From NCBI RefSeq assembly GCF_004001325.1, contig NZ_AP018722.1, positions 1,674,001 through 1,738,000 of the forward strand: a DNA stretch of 64,000 nt, given 5' to 3'. The notes beneath the pieces are model-generated. The model had not been told where the DNA came from and ran no database searches. It saw nothing but the letters and a program-made list of their open reading frames with translations. Shown here piece by piece: positions 37,756 to 48,559 of the stretch (within the stretch, counting starts at the first letter, position 1; each line of letters begins with the position of its first letter). This DNA comes from Thiomicrorhabdus aquaedulcis. Its GTDB lineage: Bacteria > Pseudomonadota > Gammaproteobacteria > Thiomicrospirales > Thiomicrospiraceae. The translations under genes were made by a program, and so were the position numbers.

Positions 37756-38580
37756 ATGCAAGCAACACTTTGTTTTATTGGTGCCGGCAATATGGCCAAA
37801 AGTTTAATCGGTGGATTGTTGGCCAGCGGCTACTCCAAGCAACACATTATTGCCACCGACCCCACCCCGGCGCAACGCGATGCCTTAACGCAAACCTTTG
37901 GCATTCAATGCCTAGCCAATAACAGCGACGCTATCGCGTTGGCCGACATTGTGATTTTGGCTGTTAAACCGCAAATTTTGCAAAGCGTCTGCCAAGACAT
38001 TCAAAATGCTGTACAAGCCAAGCAACCGCTTATTTTGTCGGTGGCCGCCGGCATTCGCACCCAAGACATTAACCGTTGGCTGGGCAATAACTTAGCGATT
38101 GTGCGCACCATGCCCAATACCCCGGCGTTAATACAAACCGGTGCAACCGGGCTGTTTGCCAACGCACACGTTAGCCCTGCACAAAAAGAGCAAGCCGAAC
38201 ACATTATGCGCGCCGCTGGCATTACCATTTGGGTGGACAACGAAGCGCATATTGATGCGGTAACCGCGTTGTCGGGCAGCGGCCCGGCGTACTATTTTTT
38301 ATTTATGGAAGCCATGGAAGACGCCGCACAAGCGTTAGGATTAGACGCTAAAACCGCGCACTTGCTCACCATGCAAACCGCCCTGGGTGCGGCCAAAATG
38401 GTCATGGAAAGCAGTGATGATTGCGCCACCTTGCGCCGTAACGTTACCTCGCCCAACGGCACCACCGAACGCGCAATTCAAAGTTTTGAAACCGCGCAAC
38501 TGCGCACCACAGTCCACAATGCCATGCAAGCCGCCTATCATCGTGCGGGCGAACTGGCCAATGAATTAGGAGGCGTTTAA
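37756..38580 (+). CDS. proC: pyrroline-5-carboxylate reductase
   Basis: Last step of proline synthesis, NAD(P)H-dependent. CFIGAGNMAKSLIGGL at the N-terminus is the Rossmann motif, VKPQ and RTMPNTPALIQTGATGLF follow, and the C-terminal SGSGPAYYFLFMEA and RRNVTSPNGTTERAI are the signature. ATG at 37756 with AGGGGA upstream gives 274 residues; an in-frame upstream start is unconserved. It is followed at once by yggT. Confidence 0.96.
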   Translation: MQATLCFIGAGNMAKSLIGGLLASGYSKQHIIATDPTPAQRDALTQTFGIQCLANNSDAIALADIVILAVKPQILQSVCQDIQNAVQAKQPLILSVAAGIRTQDINRWLGNNLAIVRTMPNTPALIQTGATGLFANAHVSPAQKEQAEHIMRAAGITIWVDNEAHIDAVTALSGSGPAYYFLFMEAMEDAAQALGLDAKTAHLLTMQTALGAAKMVMESSDDCATLRRNVTSPNGTTERAIQSFETAQLRTTVHNAMQAAYHRAGELANELGGV

Positions 38581-38581
38581 T

Positions 38582-39175
38582 ATGGAAGCCATGACTCCCA
38601 TCGGCCAAGGCGGCCTGTTTTTACTGCAATTTATAACCGGTTTAATTATTTTTTCGTTAATGTTGCGCTTTTTATTGCGCGCCAGTGCGGCCGACTGGCG
38701 CAACCCCATCGTGACGTTTGTGGCCAAAGTAACCAACCCATTGTGCGCGCCACTCAACAAAATTTTACCCGCGCGCGGGCGTTGGGATTGGGCAGCGATT
38801 GGCACAGCCCTGATTGTTCAGGCGCTGTTTATTGTTTTAATTGGCGTATTAACGGGCAAACAATTTGCCGTGGTATTTATTGTCTTGGGCTCCATGACCG
38901 AGATTTTAAACCAACTGCTCGACATGCTGTTTTGGCTAATTATTATTCAAGTAGTCTTAAGCTGGGTGTCGCCCGGCAACAACCCCAATACCGCTATTTT
39001 TGAGCAAATTACCCAACCCATCTTAGCGCCGTTTAGACGTTACATTCCGCCCATTGGTGGCATGGATTTATCGCCCATTGCGGCCATTGTCGCCATTAAA
39101 TTAACGCAAATTGTTGTGGTTGGCTCCATTACTCAGTTCATTCAACCCATGGCTCAACTGACAACAGGGTCGTAA
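38582..39175 (+). CDS. yggT: YggT family integral membrane protein
   Basis: A 197-residue inner-membrane protein with two YggT repeats, each with hydrophobic helices (about 15-40, 70-100, 105-135, 160-185). The conserved [20 protein letters not shown] lies in the second repeat. Function is unsettled; it is nearly always next to proC. The ATG is one base after the proC stop, behind GGAGG. Confidence 0.9.
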   Translation: MEAMTPIGQGGLFLLQFITGLIIFSLMLRFLLRASAADWRNPIVTFVAKVTNPLCAPLNKILPARGRWDWAAIGTALIVQALFIVLIGVLTGKQFAVVFIVLGSMTEILNQLLDMLFWLIIIQVVLSWVSPGNNPNTAIFEQITQPILAPFRRYIPPIGGMDLSPIAAIVAIKLTQIVVVGSITQFIQPMAQLTTGS

Positions 39176-39180
39176 ACCAC

Positions 39181-40347
39181 ATGAAAAACTCATTGGGGGT
39201 TATTACCCCACAAATATTAGCGGTTACCACCCCGCTTACCCTTGCCAGTGGTGCGGTATTACCCCGTTACGACTTAATTTATGAAACCTACGGCACACTC
39301 AACGCCCAAGGGTCTAACGCCATCTTAATTTGCCACGCATTAAGCGGTGACCACCACGTGGCCGGCATGGACGCCGACCACAAACTTGGTTGGTGGGACG
39401 ACTACATTGGCCCTAACAAACCCATAGACACCAACCAGTTTTTTGTGGTGTGCTCCAACAACCTAGGCGGTTGCCGTGGCAGTACGGGTCCCACCAGCCT
39501 TAACCCTGCCACAGGCAAAGTGTACGGCCCTGATTTTCCAATTGTGACCTGTCGCGATTGGGTAAACAGCCAAAACCAACTGCGCGAACACCTTAACATT
39601 CCGCATTGGGTCGCACTAGTGGGCGGCTCTATGGGCGGCATGCAAGTGTTGCAGTGGGCGATTGATTATCCAGATAAAGTCCGTCACGCGTTGGTGATTG
39701 CCGCCGCCCCCAAACTGTCTGCCCAAAACATCGCGTTTAACGAAGTGGCGCGCCGGGCAATCATGTCCGACCCCGACTTTCACAAAGGCTATTTTATAGA
39801 GGCCGGCACCACGCCCAAACAAGGTTTGGCGTTGGCGCGCATGTTGGGGCATTTAACCTATTTGTCGGACGACATGATGGGCTCAAAATTTGGCCGCGAA
39901 TTGCGCGAAGACAAATTGCAATACAGCTACGATGTCGAGTTCCAGGTAGAAAGTTATTTGCGCTACCAAGGTGAAAAATTTGCCACCAAACAAAACTTTG
40001 ATGCCAACACCTATTTGCTTATGACCAAAGCGTTAGACTACTTTGACCCAGCGGCCGAATTTGACCACAATCTAAGCAAAGCCCTCGCCGCCGCGACCGC
40101 CAAGTTTTTAGTGGTGTCGTTTACCTCTGACTGGCGTTTTGCGCCCCCGCGCTCACACGAGATTGTTAAAGCGTTGTTAGACAACAACGCCGACGTTTGT
40201 TACGCCGAAGTGGAATCCGAACACGGCCACGACGCCTTTTTACTGCCCAACGCGCATTACGAAGGGGTCTTTAAAGCCTATATGCAACGGGTGCTTAACG
40301 ACGTTTCTAACTCAGCACTCCCCATTAACACCACTACGGCAGGCTAA
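39181..40347 (+). CDS. metX: homoserine O-acyltransferase (MetX family, probably succinyltransferase)
   Basis: Acylates homoserine in methionine synthesis; alpha/beta hydrolase fold. The nucleophile lies in [13 protein letters not shown], the His/Asp partners in [11 protein letters not shown] and [26 protein letters not shown] is the family signature. Length is 388 residues. MetX proteins paired with MetW in Gammaproteobacteria have been shown to use succinyl-CoA, so MetXS is more likely than an acetyltransferase. It begins five bases after yggT and is followed by metW. Confidence 0.94.
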   Translation: MKNSLGVITPQILAVTTPLTLASGAVLPRYDLIYETYGTLNAQGSNAILICHALSGDHHVAGMDADHKLGWWDDYIGPNKPIDTNQFFVVCSNNLGGCRGSTGPTSLNPATGKVYGPDFPIVTCRDWVNSQNQLREHLNIPHWVALVGGSMGGMQVLQWAIDYPDKVRHALVIAAAPKLSAQNIAFNEVARRAIMSDPDFHKGYFIEAGTTPKQGLALARMLGHLTYLSDDMMGSKFGRELREDKLQYSYDVEFQVESYLRYQGEKFATKQNFDANTYLLMTKALDYFDPAAEFDHNLSKALAAATAKFLVVSFTSDWRFAPPRSHEIVKALLDNNADVCYAEVESEHGHDAFLLPNAHYEGVFKAYMQRVLNDVSNSALPINTTTAG

Positions 40348-40359
40348 AGTAGGTTAAAC

Positions 40360-40974
40360 ATGCACCAAATCACCCCCGAATTTAAACTGATTGCCGATTG
40401 GATTTTGCCCAACACCCGCGTGCTCGACTTGGGCTGTGGCGATGGCTTGTTGCTTGAACACCTGATCAACACCCACGACATTACCGCCTACGGCATGGAA
40501 ATTGACCCGCAAAAAAATATTTTAGCCATGCAAAAAGGCTTAAACGTCATTCAAAGCGACTTAAACAGCCACGACATTTGCGACTATTTTGACGACGGCT
40601 CGTTTGACTATGTGATTATGACGCAAGCCTTGCAAGTAGTGGGTAGACCCGATATTTTGCTGGACGACATGCTGGCGGTAGGCAAGCAAATTATCATCAC
40701 GTTTCCCAACTTTGGTTATTGGAAAATGCGCTTACAACTGCTGTTGCGCGGCAAAATGCCCGAAACCGACACCTTGCCATATCACTGGTACGACACGCCT
40801 AACATTCATTTGTGCACCTTTAACGATTTTGAAGCGTTGTGCGAAGCCAAAGGCATCGAAGTGGTGGAGCGCGCGGTGGTTAACGCCCAACACAAAAGCT
40901 CGCTGGGCATGCGTTTAATGCCCAATTTATTGGGTGAAGTGGCGCTGTATAAAGTGCAAAAAAAATCGCTTTAA
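40360..40974 (+). CDS. metW: methionine biosynthesis protein MetW
   Basis: A methyltransferase-fold protein of 204 residues required with MetX for homoserine acylation. VLDLGCGDGLLLEHL is motif I; ITFPNFGYWKMRLQLL and LPYHWYDTPNIHLCT are MetW-specific. It follows metX by 12 bases and is co-transcribed with it. Confidence 0.95.
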   Translation: MHQITPEFKLIADWILPNTRVLDLGCGDGLLLEHLINTHDITAYGMEIDPQKNILAMQKGLNVIQSDLNSHDICDYFDDGSFDYVIMTQALQVVGRPDILLDDMLAVGKQIIITFPNFGYWKMRLQLLLRGKMPETDTLPYHWYDTPNIHLCTFNDFEALCEAKGIEVVERAVVNAQHKSSLGMRLMPNLLGEVALYKVQKKSL

Positions 40975-41001
40975 AACCTATCTTTGCGAGAACGCTTAAC
41001 C

Positions 41002-41238
41002 ATGCCCCACACTCCGTTACTGTTATCACACTGCCTTGCGGGGCAGGTTTGCCAAATAAGCGCGCTTAAGGGCGATTTATCGATGAAGTTGCGCTTGGTT
41101 AACTTGGGGTTTCACACCCACAGCGTGATTGAGGTTATCTTAATTCGCGGCCACAATGTAGTGCTCAGCGTAGACGGCAGTCGCTTTGCGCTTGACCGTG
41201 CCATTGCCCACAACATTGAAGTCGAACGCCTAGTATGA
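41002..41238 (+). CDS. feoA: ferrous iron transport protein A
   Basis: A small SH3-like cytoplasmic protein of 78 residues that acts with FeoB. LRLVNLGFHTHSVIEVI and the C-terminal FALDRAIAHNIEVERL fit the family. The ATG at 41002 is chosen over an unconserved TTG six codons upstream. It overlaps feoB by four bases and comes 27 bases after metW, so it may be partly expressed from the met transcript. Confidence 0.88.
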   Translation: MPHTPLLLSHCLAGQVCQISALKGDLSMKLRLVNLGFHTHSVIEVILIRGHNVVLSVDGSRFALDRAIAHNIEVERLV

Positions 41239-43616
41239 ACACCGCAACGCCCAAATCCACGTTAAAAAACCCCACCCACGCTTATCAAATTGCCTTAATA
41301 GGCAGCCCAAATTGCGGCAAAACCACGCTGTTTAATCGCCTAACCGGCGCACAACAAACCACCGGCAATTGGCCTGGGGTTACGGTTGAACAAAAATCCG
41401 GCACGTTTGAACTCACGGTAGAACACCAACCCAAACGCTTTCATTTAATAGACTTACCGGGTGTGTACAGTTTAGAGCAATCGTCGCATTCGGGCTTAGA
41501 CGAGCAAGTCGCACGGCACTTTTTGCAACACCAACCCTGTGATTTAATTATGAATGTGGTCGACGCCACCAGTTTAGAGCGCCAACTGTTTTTAACCGCG
41601 CAGCTGCTTCACATGGGCTTGCCCGTGGTGGTGGTGCTTAATCGCATGGATTTACTCAATCAATGCAATCTGCACATCGACGTCGACAAGCTGGCCGCTC
41701 AATTAGGTTGCCCGGTTATTCCTATTTCGGCGTATTTTAATAAAGGCATTGACCAGCTTAAACAGCACCTACCCCAATACCTAAACATTCACCCAGGCCT
41801 GCATTTTGACCTGCCCGAAGCCTTGCACAACGCCGTACACGCCTTACGTGATTTGCAACAGCAAAATACTGAAAAAACCCATTTAACCAGGCCTGGTCAG
41901 TCTGATACACCAAGTAAAGCGGATGAATCGTGTTGGAAAAGCGTGCAGCAGTTAATGCACCCCGAGCAAGCACCCGCCGAGTTACGCACATTTTGTCAGC
42001 GCCAAAAGCAGGCGTTAGAAGCGCATTTTAACGAAGACTTGGCGCTGATTGCCGCCGACCTGTATTTTCAGTTTGCGCACGACGCCGCGCACGCCAGTCA
42101 AACGTTTACCGACCAATTTACCCGCAACACCACCGACCGCATCGACCGCTGGGCGTTGCACCCTTGGCTGGGTATGCCGCTGTTTTTAGGCGTCATGTAT
42201 CTGCTGTTTGCGCTGTCGATTGCCATTGGCAATACCTTTATTGACTTTTTTGACCAAAGTGCCGCCGCGTTGTTTGTAGACGGCCCTACCGCGCTATTGC
42301 AAAGCCTTAACGCACCCGATTGGCTTATTGCCTTTTTAGCCAATGGAATTGGCGGCGGCCTGCAAGTGGTCGCCACGTTTATTCCGGTGATTGGCGCGCT
42401 GTTTTTACTGCTGTCTATTTTAGAAGAGACCGGCTACATGCAACGCGCCGCACTCATTATGGACACCTTAATGCGCCGTTTGGGTTTATCGGGGCAAGCG
42501 TTTATTCCGCTGGTAGTGGGATTTGGTTGCAACATTCCGGCCGTATTGGCCACGCGCACCCTGCCCGACCAGCGCGACCGCATTACCACCATTATGATGA
42601 CACCGTTTATGTCGTGTTCGGCGCGCCTTACCGTGTACGTGCTGTTTGCCACCGCCTTTTTTACCGAGCACGCCGCACTCATGGTGTTTTCAATGTACGT
42701 GATTGGCCTGCTGGCCGCGGTATTAACCGCCCTGTTGCTCAAACACACCTTGCTGCCTGGGCAAGCCCCGCCGCTGTTAATGGAACTGCCCATTTACCAC
42801 AAACCCGCCGTACTGAATGTGCTGTTAAACACCCGCAACAAACTTAAAAGTTTTATTTTAGAAGCCGGCAAAATTATTGTCTTGGTGGTGTTGGCGTTAA
42901 ACTTTTTTAACAGCCTTGGCACCGATGGCACGTTTGGACACCAAAACCAAACCAGCTCGGTATTAAGCACCGTGGCGCGCGCCGCCACGCCTATAGTAGA
43001 ACCACTGGGCATTACCGAAGAAAATTGGCCGGCCACCGTAGGCTTAATCACCGGCTTATTAGCCAAAGAAGTGGTGGTAGGCTCGCTGGACGCGCTTTAT
43101 CAAAATACCGAAAAAAACACCGAGCAGAACCAATCTAACCAAATCGACCCGTCTTATCAACTCGGTGGTGCGCTGTTGGACGCATTGCAAACTATTCCAG
43201 ACAATGTAAGCAACATTATTGGCACGCTAACCGACCCACTGGGATTGCAGTCGCTCAACAGCACCCAAAGCCCCACTACACTGGCCGAGCAACAAGGCAT
43301 TGCACCGTCTACCATTCATAAAATGGCGGTGCATTTTGACGGCTACATTGGCGCTTACGCCTACTTGCTGTTGATTTTATTGTATTTTCCCTGCGTGGCC
43401 ACGTTTGGTGCTATAAAACAAGAGCTGGGTTGGCGCTGGGCGCTCACCAGCGGTGGCTGGAGTTTGTTATTAGGCTACAGCACCGCCGTAGGGTTTTACC
43501 AAGCCGCCACATTTAACCAACACCCAACCCAATCCACCGTTTGGCTGGGGCTAATTGCCATGGTGTTTATTAGCCTAACACTCATCCTTAAACACATAGG
43601 CAAGCGCGAACTTTAG
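41235..43616 (+). CDS. feoB: ferrous iron transporter FeoB
   Basis: The inner-membrane Fe(II) transporter, 793 residues. The N-terminal GTPase has G1 GSPNCGKTTLFN, G2/G3 NWPGVTVE and DLPGVYSL, and G4 NRMD, and is followed by a helical GDI region and about eight to ten membrane helices with the Gate motifs (LVVGFGCNIPAVLATRTL; FMSCSARLTVYVLFA). It has a long loop near 610-690. Translation is probably coupled to feoA. An internal AACCAGGCCTGGTCAG copy lies at 41885-41900. No Fur box was evident upstream. Confidence 0.95.
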   Translation: MNTATPKSTLKNPTHAYQIALIGSPNCGKTTLFNRLTGAQQTTGNWPGVTVEQKSGTFELTVEHQPKRFHLIDLPGVYSLEQSSHSGLDEQVARHFLQHQPCDLIMNVVDATSLERQLFLTAQLLHMGLPVVVVLNRMDLLNQCNLHIDVDKLAAQLGCPVIPISAYFNKGIDQLKQHLPQYLNIHPGLHFDLPEALHNAVHALRDLQQQNTEKTHLTRPGQSDTPSKADESCWKSVQQLMHPEQAPAELRTFCQRQKQALEAHFNEDLALIAADLYFQFAHDAAHASQTFTDQFTRNTTDRIDRWALHPWLGMPLFLGVMYLLFALSIAIGNTFIDFFDQSAAALFVDGPTALLQSLNAPDWLIAFLANGIGGGLQVVATFIPVIGALFLLLSILEETGYMQRAALIMDTLMRRLGLSGQAFIPLVVGFGCNIPAVLATRTLPDQRDRITTIMMTPFMSCSARLTVYVLFATAFFTEHAALMVFSMYVIGLLAAVLTALLLKHTLLPGQAPPLLMELPIYHKPAVLNVLLNTRNKLKSFILEAGKIIVLVVLALNFFNSLGTDGTFGHQNQTSSVLSTVARAATPIVEPLGITEENWPATVGLITGLLAKEVVVGSLDALYQNTEKNTEQNQSNQIDPSYQLGGALLDALQTIPDNVSNIIGTLTDPLGLQSLNSTQSPTTLAEQQGIAPSTIHKMAVHFDGYIGAYAYLLLILLYFPCVATFGAIKQELGWRWALTSGGWSLLLGYSTAVGFYQAATFNQHPTQSTVWLGLIAMVFISLTLILKHIGKREL

Positions 43617-43798
43617 TGTTGAACATTAGAGAACAGTAGAAAGTGTTAGAATCGTGGCCTAGCACGGCACAGTAATTAAGTTAAGCACCGCAGTTTATGC
43701 AACTTAAACACCGCCATTACAGGTATTAATAATATTATTAAGCCTCTTGGCACTGCCTTATAAGCGCTTCGCACAAGTTGTCTCTTTTCATTAGGCAT

Positions 43799-43843
43799 AA
43801 AAAAAGCCCGGTCATCTTAATTGAGATGACCGGGCTTTTTTTT
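43799..43843. terminator. bidirectional intrinsic terminator
   Basis: A 13-bp GC-rich stem, AGCCCGGTCATCT/AGATGACCGGGCT, with a six-base loop, flanked by an A-run on the left and a T-run on the right. It serves both feoB and the convergent RND operon. The rest of 43617-43949 shows no gene; TTAATAATATTATTAA at 43726-43741 is a simple AT palindrome. Confidence 0.9.
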
Positions 43844-43949
43844 ATGTCTACTTTTAAACTTTTAAACTCTTAAACGCTTGCTTAAACTTTTGCTTAAACC
43901 CATTACGTAATCTCACCAGCAATGGGTTTAAGACCGTTTACACTAGGGT

Positions 43950-46900
43950 TTAATTATTTGTTTTAACCTCTAGGCGTGCGTTTAGCGCATCGCGTTCTTC
44001 TTGTTGTTTTACTCCACCGTGCCACTGCCAGATGTAGTACATCAACGGAATGACCAACAAGGTTAAGATGGTTGAAGACAGCGTTCCAAATATTAACGCT
44101 ACCGCCAAACCACCAAACACAGGATCGGTAATCATAATCATCGAACCAAACATAATGGCCAAAGCCGTCAGTAAAATAGGACGGAAACGCACTTTACCTG
44201 CCTCAATCACCGACTCTTTTAGCGACTTACCTTCTTTGCGGTACTCTAAAATAAAGTCAATTAACAGCAATGAGTTTCGCACCACAATCCCGGCAAGTGC
44301 AATTACCCCAATCATGGACGTAGCGGTAAAGGCCTGATCGGTTAACCAATGCCCAGGAAACACCCCAATCATGGTAAGCGGAATAGCGCCCATTACAATG
44401 ACCGGCATCATAAATGAACGATAATACCCTACTAAAATCAAATAGATAAAGATTAGCGCCACAATAAACGCACTGCCCATATCGCGAAACACGTCCAGTG
44501 TTAGGCGCATCTCACCGCCCCATAAAATGGTGTATTCCATCACATCATTGGGCTCAGCGGCTACAAAACCAAGGTTGGCAGTATGAAACGTCACTCCCGA
44601 TTCAGGCAACGTCACGCCGTCCAACATTTTGTCTAGACTTAACACCGCATACACTGGGCTTGAGCGTAATAACTCACCACCAACCATTACCATTTGATGT
44701 TGATCACGTCCTAAAATAGGCTTGGCCGCTATCACCTTTTCAATGGTAGCCACTGCCGACAAAGGAATAGACTCACCAGAACGTGATTGCACACGCAAGG
44801 TAAGCAACTGCTCGGCCACGGTGCGCTCAGAGCGTGGCAAACGCACAATAATGTTTACTGGCTCACGCACGTTATCAAGGTGCATATACCCCAGCTCAAA
44901 ACCATTAATGTAATCACGCAACATTTTGCTAACTTGAACCGGTGCGACACCCAATAAATTGGCTTGTTCACGGTCAATGTTAATTTCATAACTTTCCGAA
45001 TCGGCGGTGACCGAATCGTCTATGTTAATTAAACCGTATACCTCATTAAACTTGCCACCCACCTCTAGTGCAGCGGCGCGCAACTTGTCGTAATCAGGCC
45101 CGTACAATTCCGCCATAATTTGCGTAGTAACCGGCGGCCCTGGTGGAGTTTCATACAGTTTAATATTGGCGGTAGGAAACATCTTGCGTAAATCGTTCAA
45201 CGCCACGTCAAATTGCGACACAATTTGATGCGAGGTGGCTTTACGATGATGCTTATCCACCAAATTAACTCTAATTTGAGCAAAGTTTGCACCTTGCTTA
45301 ATAAGATCGCCACGCACCAATGCGGCAAAATCAATCGGTGCATGATTGCCCAAATACACGCTATAGTCCATTACGTGCGCTGTATTAGCCAACACATCGC
45401 CCACTCGGCGAACCACACGGTCGGTGGCCTCTAACGCTGTACCTTCGGGCAAGTCTACCTGCACCAAGAACGTGCCGGTGTTGTCATAAGGCAACATTTT
45501 CACCTCAACACCCGCAGGGTGCAGTGGATTGTTCATCCCGTCGTCGCGTAAAAACTGTAACGCCGGTTGCAGCATAGCACCCATAAGTGAGGCTAAGACC
45601 ACAAACAAAAATACGTTACGTTTGGTACGGCTTTCAATAAACGGCGTAATCGACTTAACGTACAGCTTTTGCATCCAATCTTCTTTATGCGGATGCGGCT
45701 CGGCCATGCTTTCGCGTTCTTGCATCTCTTTAATGGCTTTTTTGCCTAAAAAGCGATACGCGGCGTAGGGCACTAAAATATACGCAATCAATAACGACGC
45801 AATCATAGCCACAGGCACGTTAAACGGAATAGGCGCCATAAATGGACCCATCATCCCCGTTACAAACAACATAGGAATAAACGCTAAAATAACTGCGATG
45901 GTTGCCACGTTAGTGGGGTTACCAATTTCGTTGGTAGCGCGAATCAACACTTCATCAAATTTTTCGGGGTCAAAGCCGTTGTGAATGTGTCGATGAATGT
46001 TTTCGATAACCACAATGGCCGCGTCCACCAACAATCCCAGCGATAAAATTAACGCAAACAAGGTGATTCGGTTAATGGTTTGCTCGGCAATCATGCCAAT
46101 AAACAGCACCACAAATAAAATTAGGGGCACGGTTAAGGTCACAATACCGGCTTCACGCCAACCCAAAAACAGCACTAAAATAACAATGACCGACAACACG
46201 GCAATGCCCAAATGCTCCATTAATAGATTTACCGCTGCATTGGCTTTTTCGCCATCGTTGCGGGTCACGACCACATCTACGTTGCTGGGTAACATACTCA
46301 GCTTAAGCATGTCGAGCTTTTCTATAACCGCATTGGCCACGTCTACCGCATTGGTGCCTGGCTTTTTGGCCAAGGCAATGGTCACAGCCGCTTGTTCGCC
46401 TTTGGCGTTAAGCGTGCCGTCGGGTCCAAAACCTATACGGGTGTATGCGTCGGCTTCAATTGGGCCGTCCTCAATAGTGGCAATGTCTTTTAAGTAAATT
46501 GGGCGACCGGCATCGGTGCCAATAATAATATCACCCACCTCTTTAGCGTTGCCTAAATAACCGTTAACGCGCACCAAATGGTCTTTGTTGTTGTTAACCA
46601 ATGAACCCACTGGCATCGATACGTTACTGCCTAGCAACATTTCACTAATGGTGTCTAACGACATGCCCGTTAAGGCAATCTTTTGCGCGTCTAGCCACAC
46701 ATTTATGCCGCGTTCTTGGCCACCCACCACATCGGTAAACGACACGCCAGGAATATTACGCAAGTTTTCAACCAACTTTAACGACACATCTCGCAAATCG
46801 TAGGCCGTCATGTCGCTTGACGTAATCGCCAAGGTCATAATAGGCACATCGTCAACGTTAATAGGTCTTACCAATGGCTGTTGAGTGTCGGGCGGCATTT

Positions 46901-47312
46901 TATCGATGTTTTGCATCAACTGGTTGTACACTTTTACCAAGCTATCAACCTGGTTTTCACCCACTTCAAACTGCACCGTAACCACGCCAAAATCATTAGA
47001 CGCGTAGCCGTAAGTATGATCTACTCCAGGCAATGCACGCATAATGGTTTCAAGTGGCTTAACCGCCATATTGGCGACTTCTTCTGGTGTAGCGCCGCCT
47101 TTAGGCACAATAATATTGGCCGCAGGCACAATAATTTGTGGGTTGTACTCACGCGGAGTAATAATGTACGCCATCATTCCGGCTAGAGTAATAGCGATCA
47201 TAATCATCATGGTGATTTTAGAATGAATAAACGCTTTGGCTAATTTACCGGCAATGTTAAGTTGCGGTTCGGACGCGTTGTGCGCCATCTCTTTATGCTG
47301 TTCAGACATCAT
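43950..47312 (-). CDS. RND efflux permease (AcrB/HAE-like)
   Basis: The inner-membrane proton-driven pump of a tripartite system, 1120 residues. The first helix is near 30-50, large periplasmic loops follow, and membrane helix 4 holds the conserved acidic stretch LGLLVDAAIVVIENIHRH. The C-terminal half repeats the fold (GAIPLTMIGVFPGHW, ITDPVFGGLAVALIFG). The ATG overlaps the adaptor's stop codon by one base (TAATG), so translation is coupled. Substrate is not predictable; the sequence is less like CusA/CzcA metal pumps than like drug or solvent exporters, though that is only an impression. Confidence 0.92.
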   Translation of the reverse strand: MMSEQHKEMAHNASEPQLNIAGKLAKAFIHSKITMMIMIAITLAGMMAYIITPREYNPQIIVPAANIIVPKGGATPEEVANMAVKPLETIMRALPGVDHTYGYASNDFGVVTVQFEVGENQVDSLVKVYNQLMQNIDKMPPDTQQPLVRPINVDDVPIMTLAITSSDMTAYDLRDVSLKLVENLRNIPGVSFTDVVGGQERGINVWLDAQKIALTGMSLDTISEMLLGSNVSMPVGSLVNNNKDHLVRVNGYLGNAKEVGDIIIGTDAGRPIYLKDIATIEDGPIEADAYTRIGFGPDGTLNAKGEQAAVTIALAKKPGTNAVDVANAVIEKLDMLKLSMLPSNVDVVVTRNDGEKANAAVNLLMEHLGIAVLSVIVILVLFLGWREAGIVTLTVPLILFVVLFIGMIAEQTINRITLFALILSLGLLVDAAIVVIENIHRHIHNGFDPEKFDEVLIRATNEIGNPTNVATIAVILAFIPMLFVTGMMGPFMAPIPFNVPVAMIASLLIAYILVPYAAYRFLGKKAIKEMQERESMAEPHPHKEDWMQKLYVKSITPFIESRTKRNVFLFVVLASLMGAMLQPALQFLRDDGMNNPLHPAGVEVKMLPYDNTGTFLVQVDLPEGTALEATDRVVRRVGDVLANTAHVMDYSVYLGNHAPIDFAALVRGDLIKQGANFAQIRVNLVDKHHRKATSHQIVSQFDVALNDLRKMFPTANIKLYETPPGPPVTTQIMAELYGPDYDKLRAAALEVGGKFNEVYGLINIDDSVTADSESYEINIDREQANLLGVAPVQVSKMLRDYINGFELGYMHLDNVREPVNIIVRLPRSERTVAEQLLTLRVQSRSGESIPLSAVATIEKVIAAKPILGRDQHQMVMVGGELLRSSPVYAVLSLDKMLDGVTLPESGVTFHTANLGFVAAEPNDVMEYTILWGGEMRLTLDVFRDMGSAFIVALIFIYLILVGYYRSFMMPVIVMGAIPLTMIGVFPGHWLTDQAFTATSMIGVIALAGIVVRNSLLLIDFILEYRKEGKSLKESVIEAGKVRFRPILLTALAIMFGSMIMITDPVFGGLAVALIFGTLSSTILTLLVIPLMYYIWQWHGGVKQQEERDALNARLEVKTNN

Positions 47313-48463
47313 TACGCCCCTTCAGTCGTCGCGACTGGGCTTGGCTTTTGTGCTTCGCCTTCAACTTCAACCGTATCGCCATTAAGCATGCTTTCGTTGT
47401 TATCAATCACAATGCGCTCACCCAACCCTAGGCCTGATTGAATCTCAACCAAGTCGCCCATTGCTAAGCCTGTGCGTACCATGTGAAAAAACGCTTTGTT
47501 GTTTTCAAGCACAAACACACCCTCTACACCCACACGATTTACCACGGCTGCTTTAGGCACCATAATGGCTTGACGCTCACCGGCTTTAAAACTAACACGC
47601 GCAAACGTACCGCTGTTAACGCTGCCCAACACCGGCAAGCTTAACTTAACGGTGTGAGTACGCGTTTTAGGATTGGCCGAGCTGACCAACGTATAAATTG
47701 AACCCACAAAAGCTGTGGCTTGGCCATCAATGATCACCTGTGCTTCATCGCCCGTGCGCAAAGCCGCAAATAAATCTTGCGCCACTTCAGTTTGCACGCT
47801 CAAAGACGCCATGTTTTCAATTACCACAATGGGGTTGCCTGGGGTAGCTAAATCACCGGCTACGGCCAGTTTTTCAACAATAACGCCGTCAAACGGTGCG
47901 GTTACGTTAGCGTAATTTAATTGCGCACGTGCCTGCTCTAATCCCGATTTGGCCGCCGCTAAATTTTGTTGTGCAACGCTGTATTGCAAGCGCACTTTGT
48001 CAAACTGCTGTTTTGACACGGTGTCGTCTTTGTACAATTTGCTAAAGCGATCAAAATCTAATTTAGCGTCTTGCAAACCCGCCGAAGCTTGTTGATACAC
48101 TGAGTTGGCTTGGGCAATTTGACTGCGAATGTCGCCAGAATCAATGCTAAACAGCAAGTCACCACGCTTAATGCTTTGACCCACTTGCACTTCTAATCCT
48201 TTAATGTAGCCCGTTAAACGCGAAGCTATGCGCGCTCTTTGGTCGGGTACGACCGAGCCGGGTACCGTGGCAATTAACGGCACCGTGCCTAAATCGACGG
48301 TTTGTACGTTGGCTTTAATAACTTGAGTGTTGGCTTCTTGCGCCACCGGTGCGCTCTCATCAGAACCGCAACCGGTCAAGGTTAGCGACAAACCGACGGC
48401 CAGCCCCATGGCTTTTGCCAGTGTCGATAACGACAACTTAGAGGTGTTTTGTGCTTGTTTCAT
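47312..48463 (-). CDS. RND periplasmic adaptor (membrane fusion) lipoprotein
   Basis: Connects the pump to the outer-membrane channel. The signal peptide ends in the lipobox LTLTGC. A barrel-sandwich domain begins GYIKGLEVQVGQSIKRGDLL, a coiled-coil hairpin with KLYKDDTVSKQQFDK follows, and the beta-barrel and membrane-proximal domains complete 383 residues. ATG at 48463 has GGAG eight bases upstream; a GTG nine bases earlier overlaps it. Middle gene of the operon. Confidence 0.92.
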   Translation of the reverse strand: MKQAQNTSKLSLSTLAKAMGLAVGLSLTLTGCGSDESAPVAQEANTQVIKANVQTVDLGTVPLIATVPGSVVPDQRARIASRLTGYIKGLEVQVGQSIKRGDLLFSIDSGDIRSQIAQANSVYQQASAGLQDAKLDFDRFSKLYKDDTVSKQQFDKVRLQYSVAQQNLAAAKSGLEQARAQLNYANVTAPFDGVIVEKLAVAGDLATPGNPIVVIENMASLSVQTEVAQDLFAALRTGDEAQVIIDGQATAFVGSIYTLVSSANPKTRTHTVKLSLPVLGSVNSGTFARVSFKAGERQAIMVPKAAVVNRVGVEGVFVLENNKAFFHMVRTGLAMGDLVEIQSGLGLGERIVIDNNESMLNGDTVEVEGEAQKPSPVATTEGA

Positions 48464-48559
48464 TTTAGTCACTCCAACTTTCTTAAAATTTGTTAAATGT
48501 TTTTAAAGGTTTTTTAATGCGTGTTAAACACCGCTGCAATCTACTTTTACACGGCTAAA

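Noticed and set aside
42320-42847. 175-residue plus-strand reading frame
   Set aside because: Out-of-frame shadow of feoB membrane helices.
43726-43741. TTAATAATATTATTAA as a Fur box
   Set aside because: It lies after feoB, not before it, and lacks the GATAAT pattern; simple AT symmetry is sufficient.
45997-46497. 166-residue plus-strand reading frame
   Set aside because: Antisense to the RND permease with no start signals and no family resemblance.
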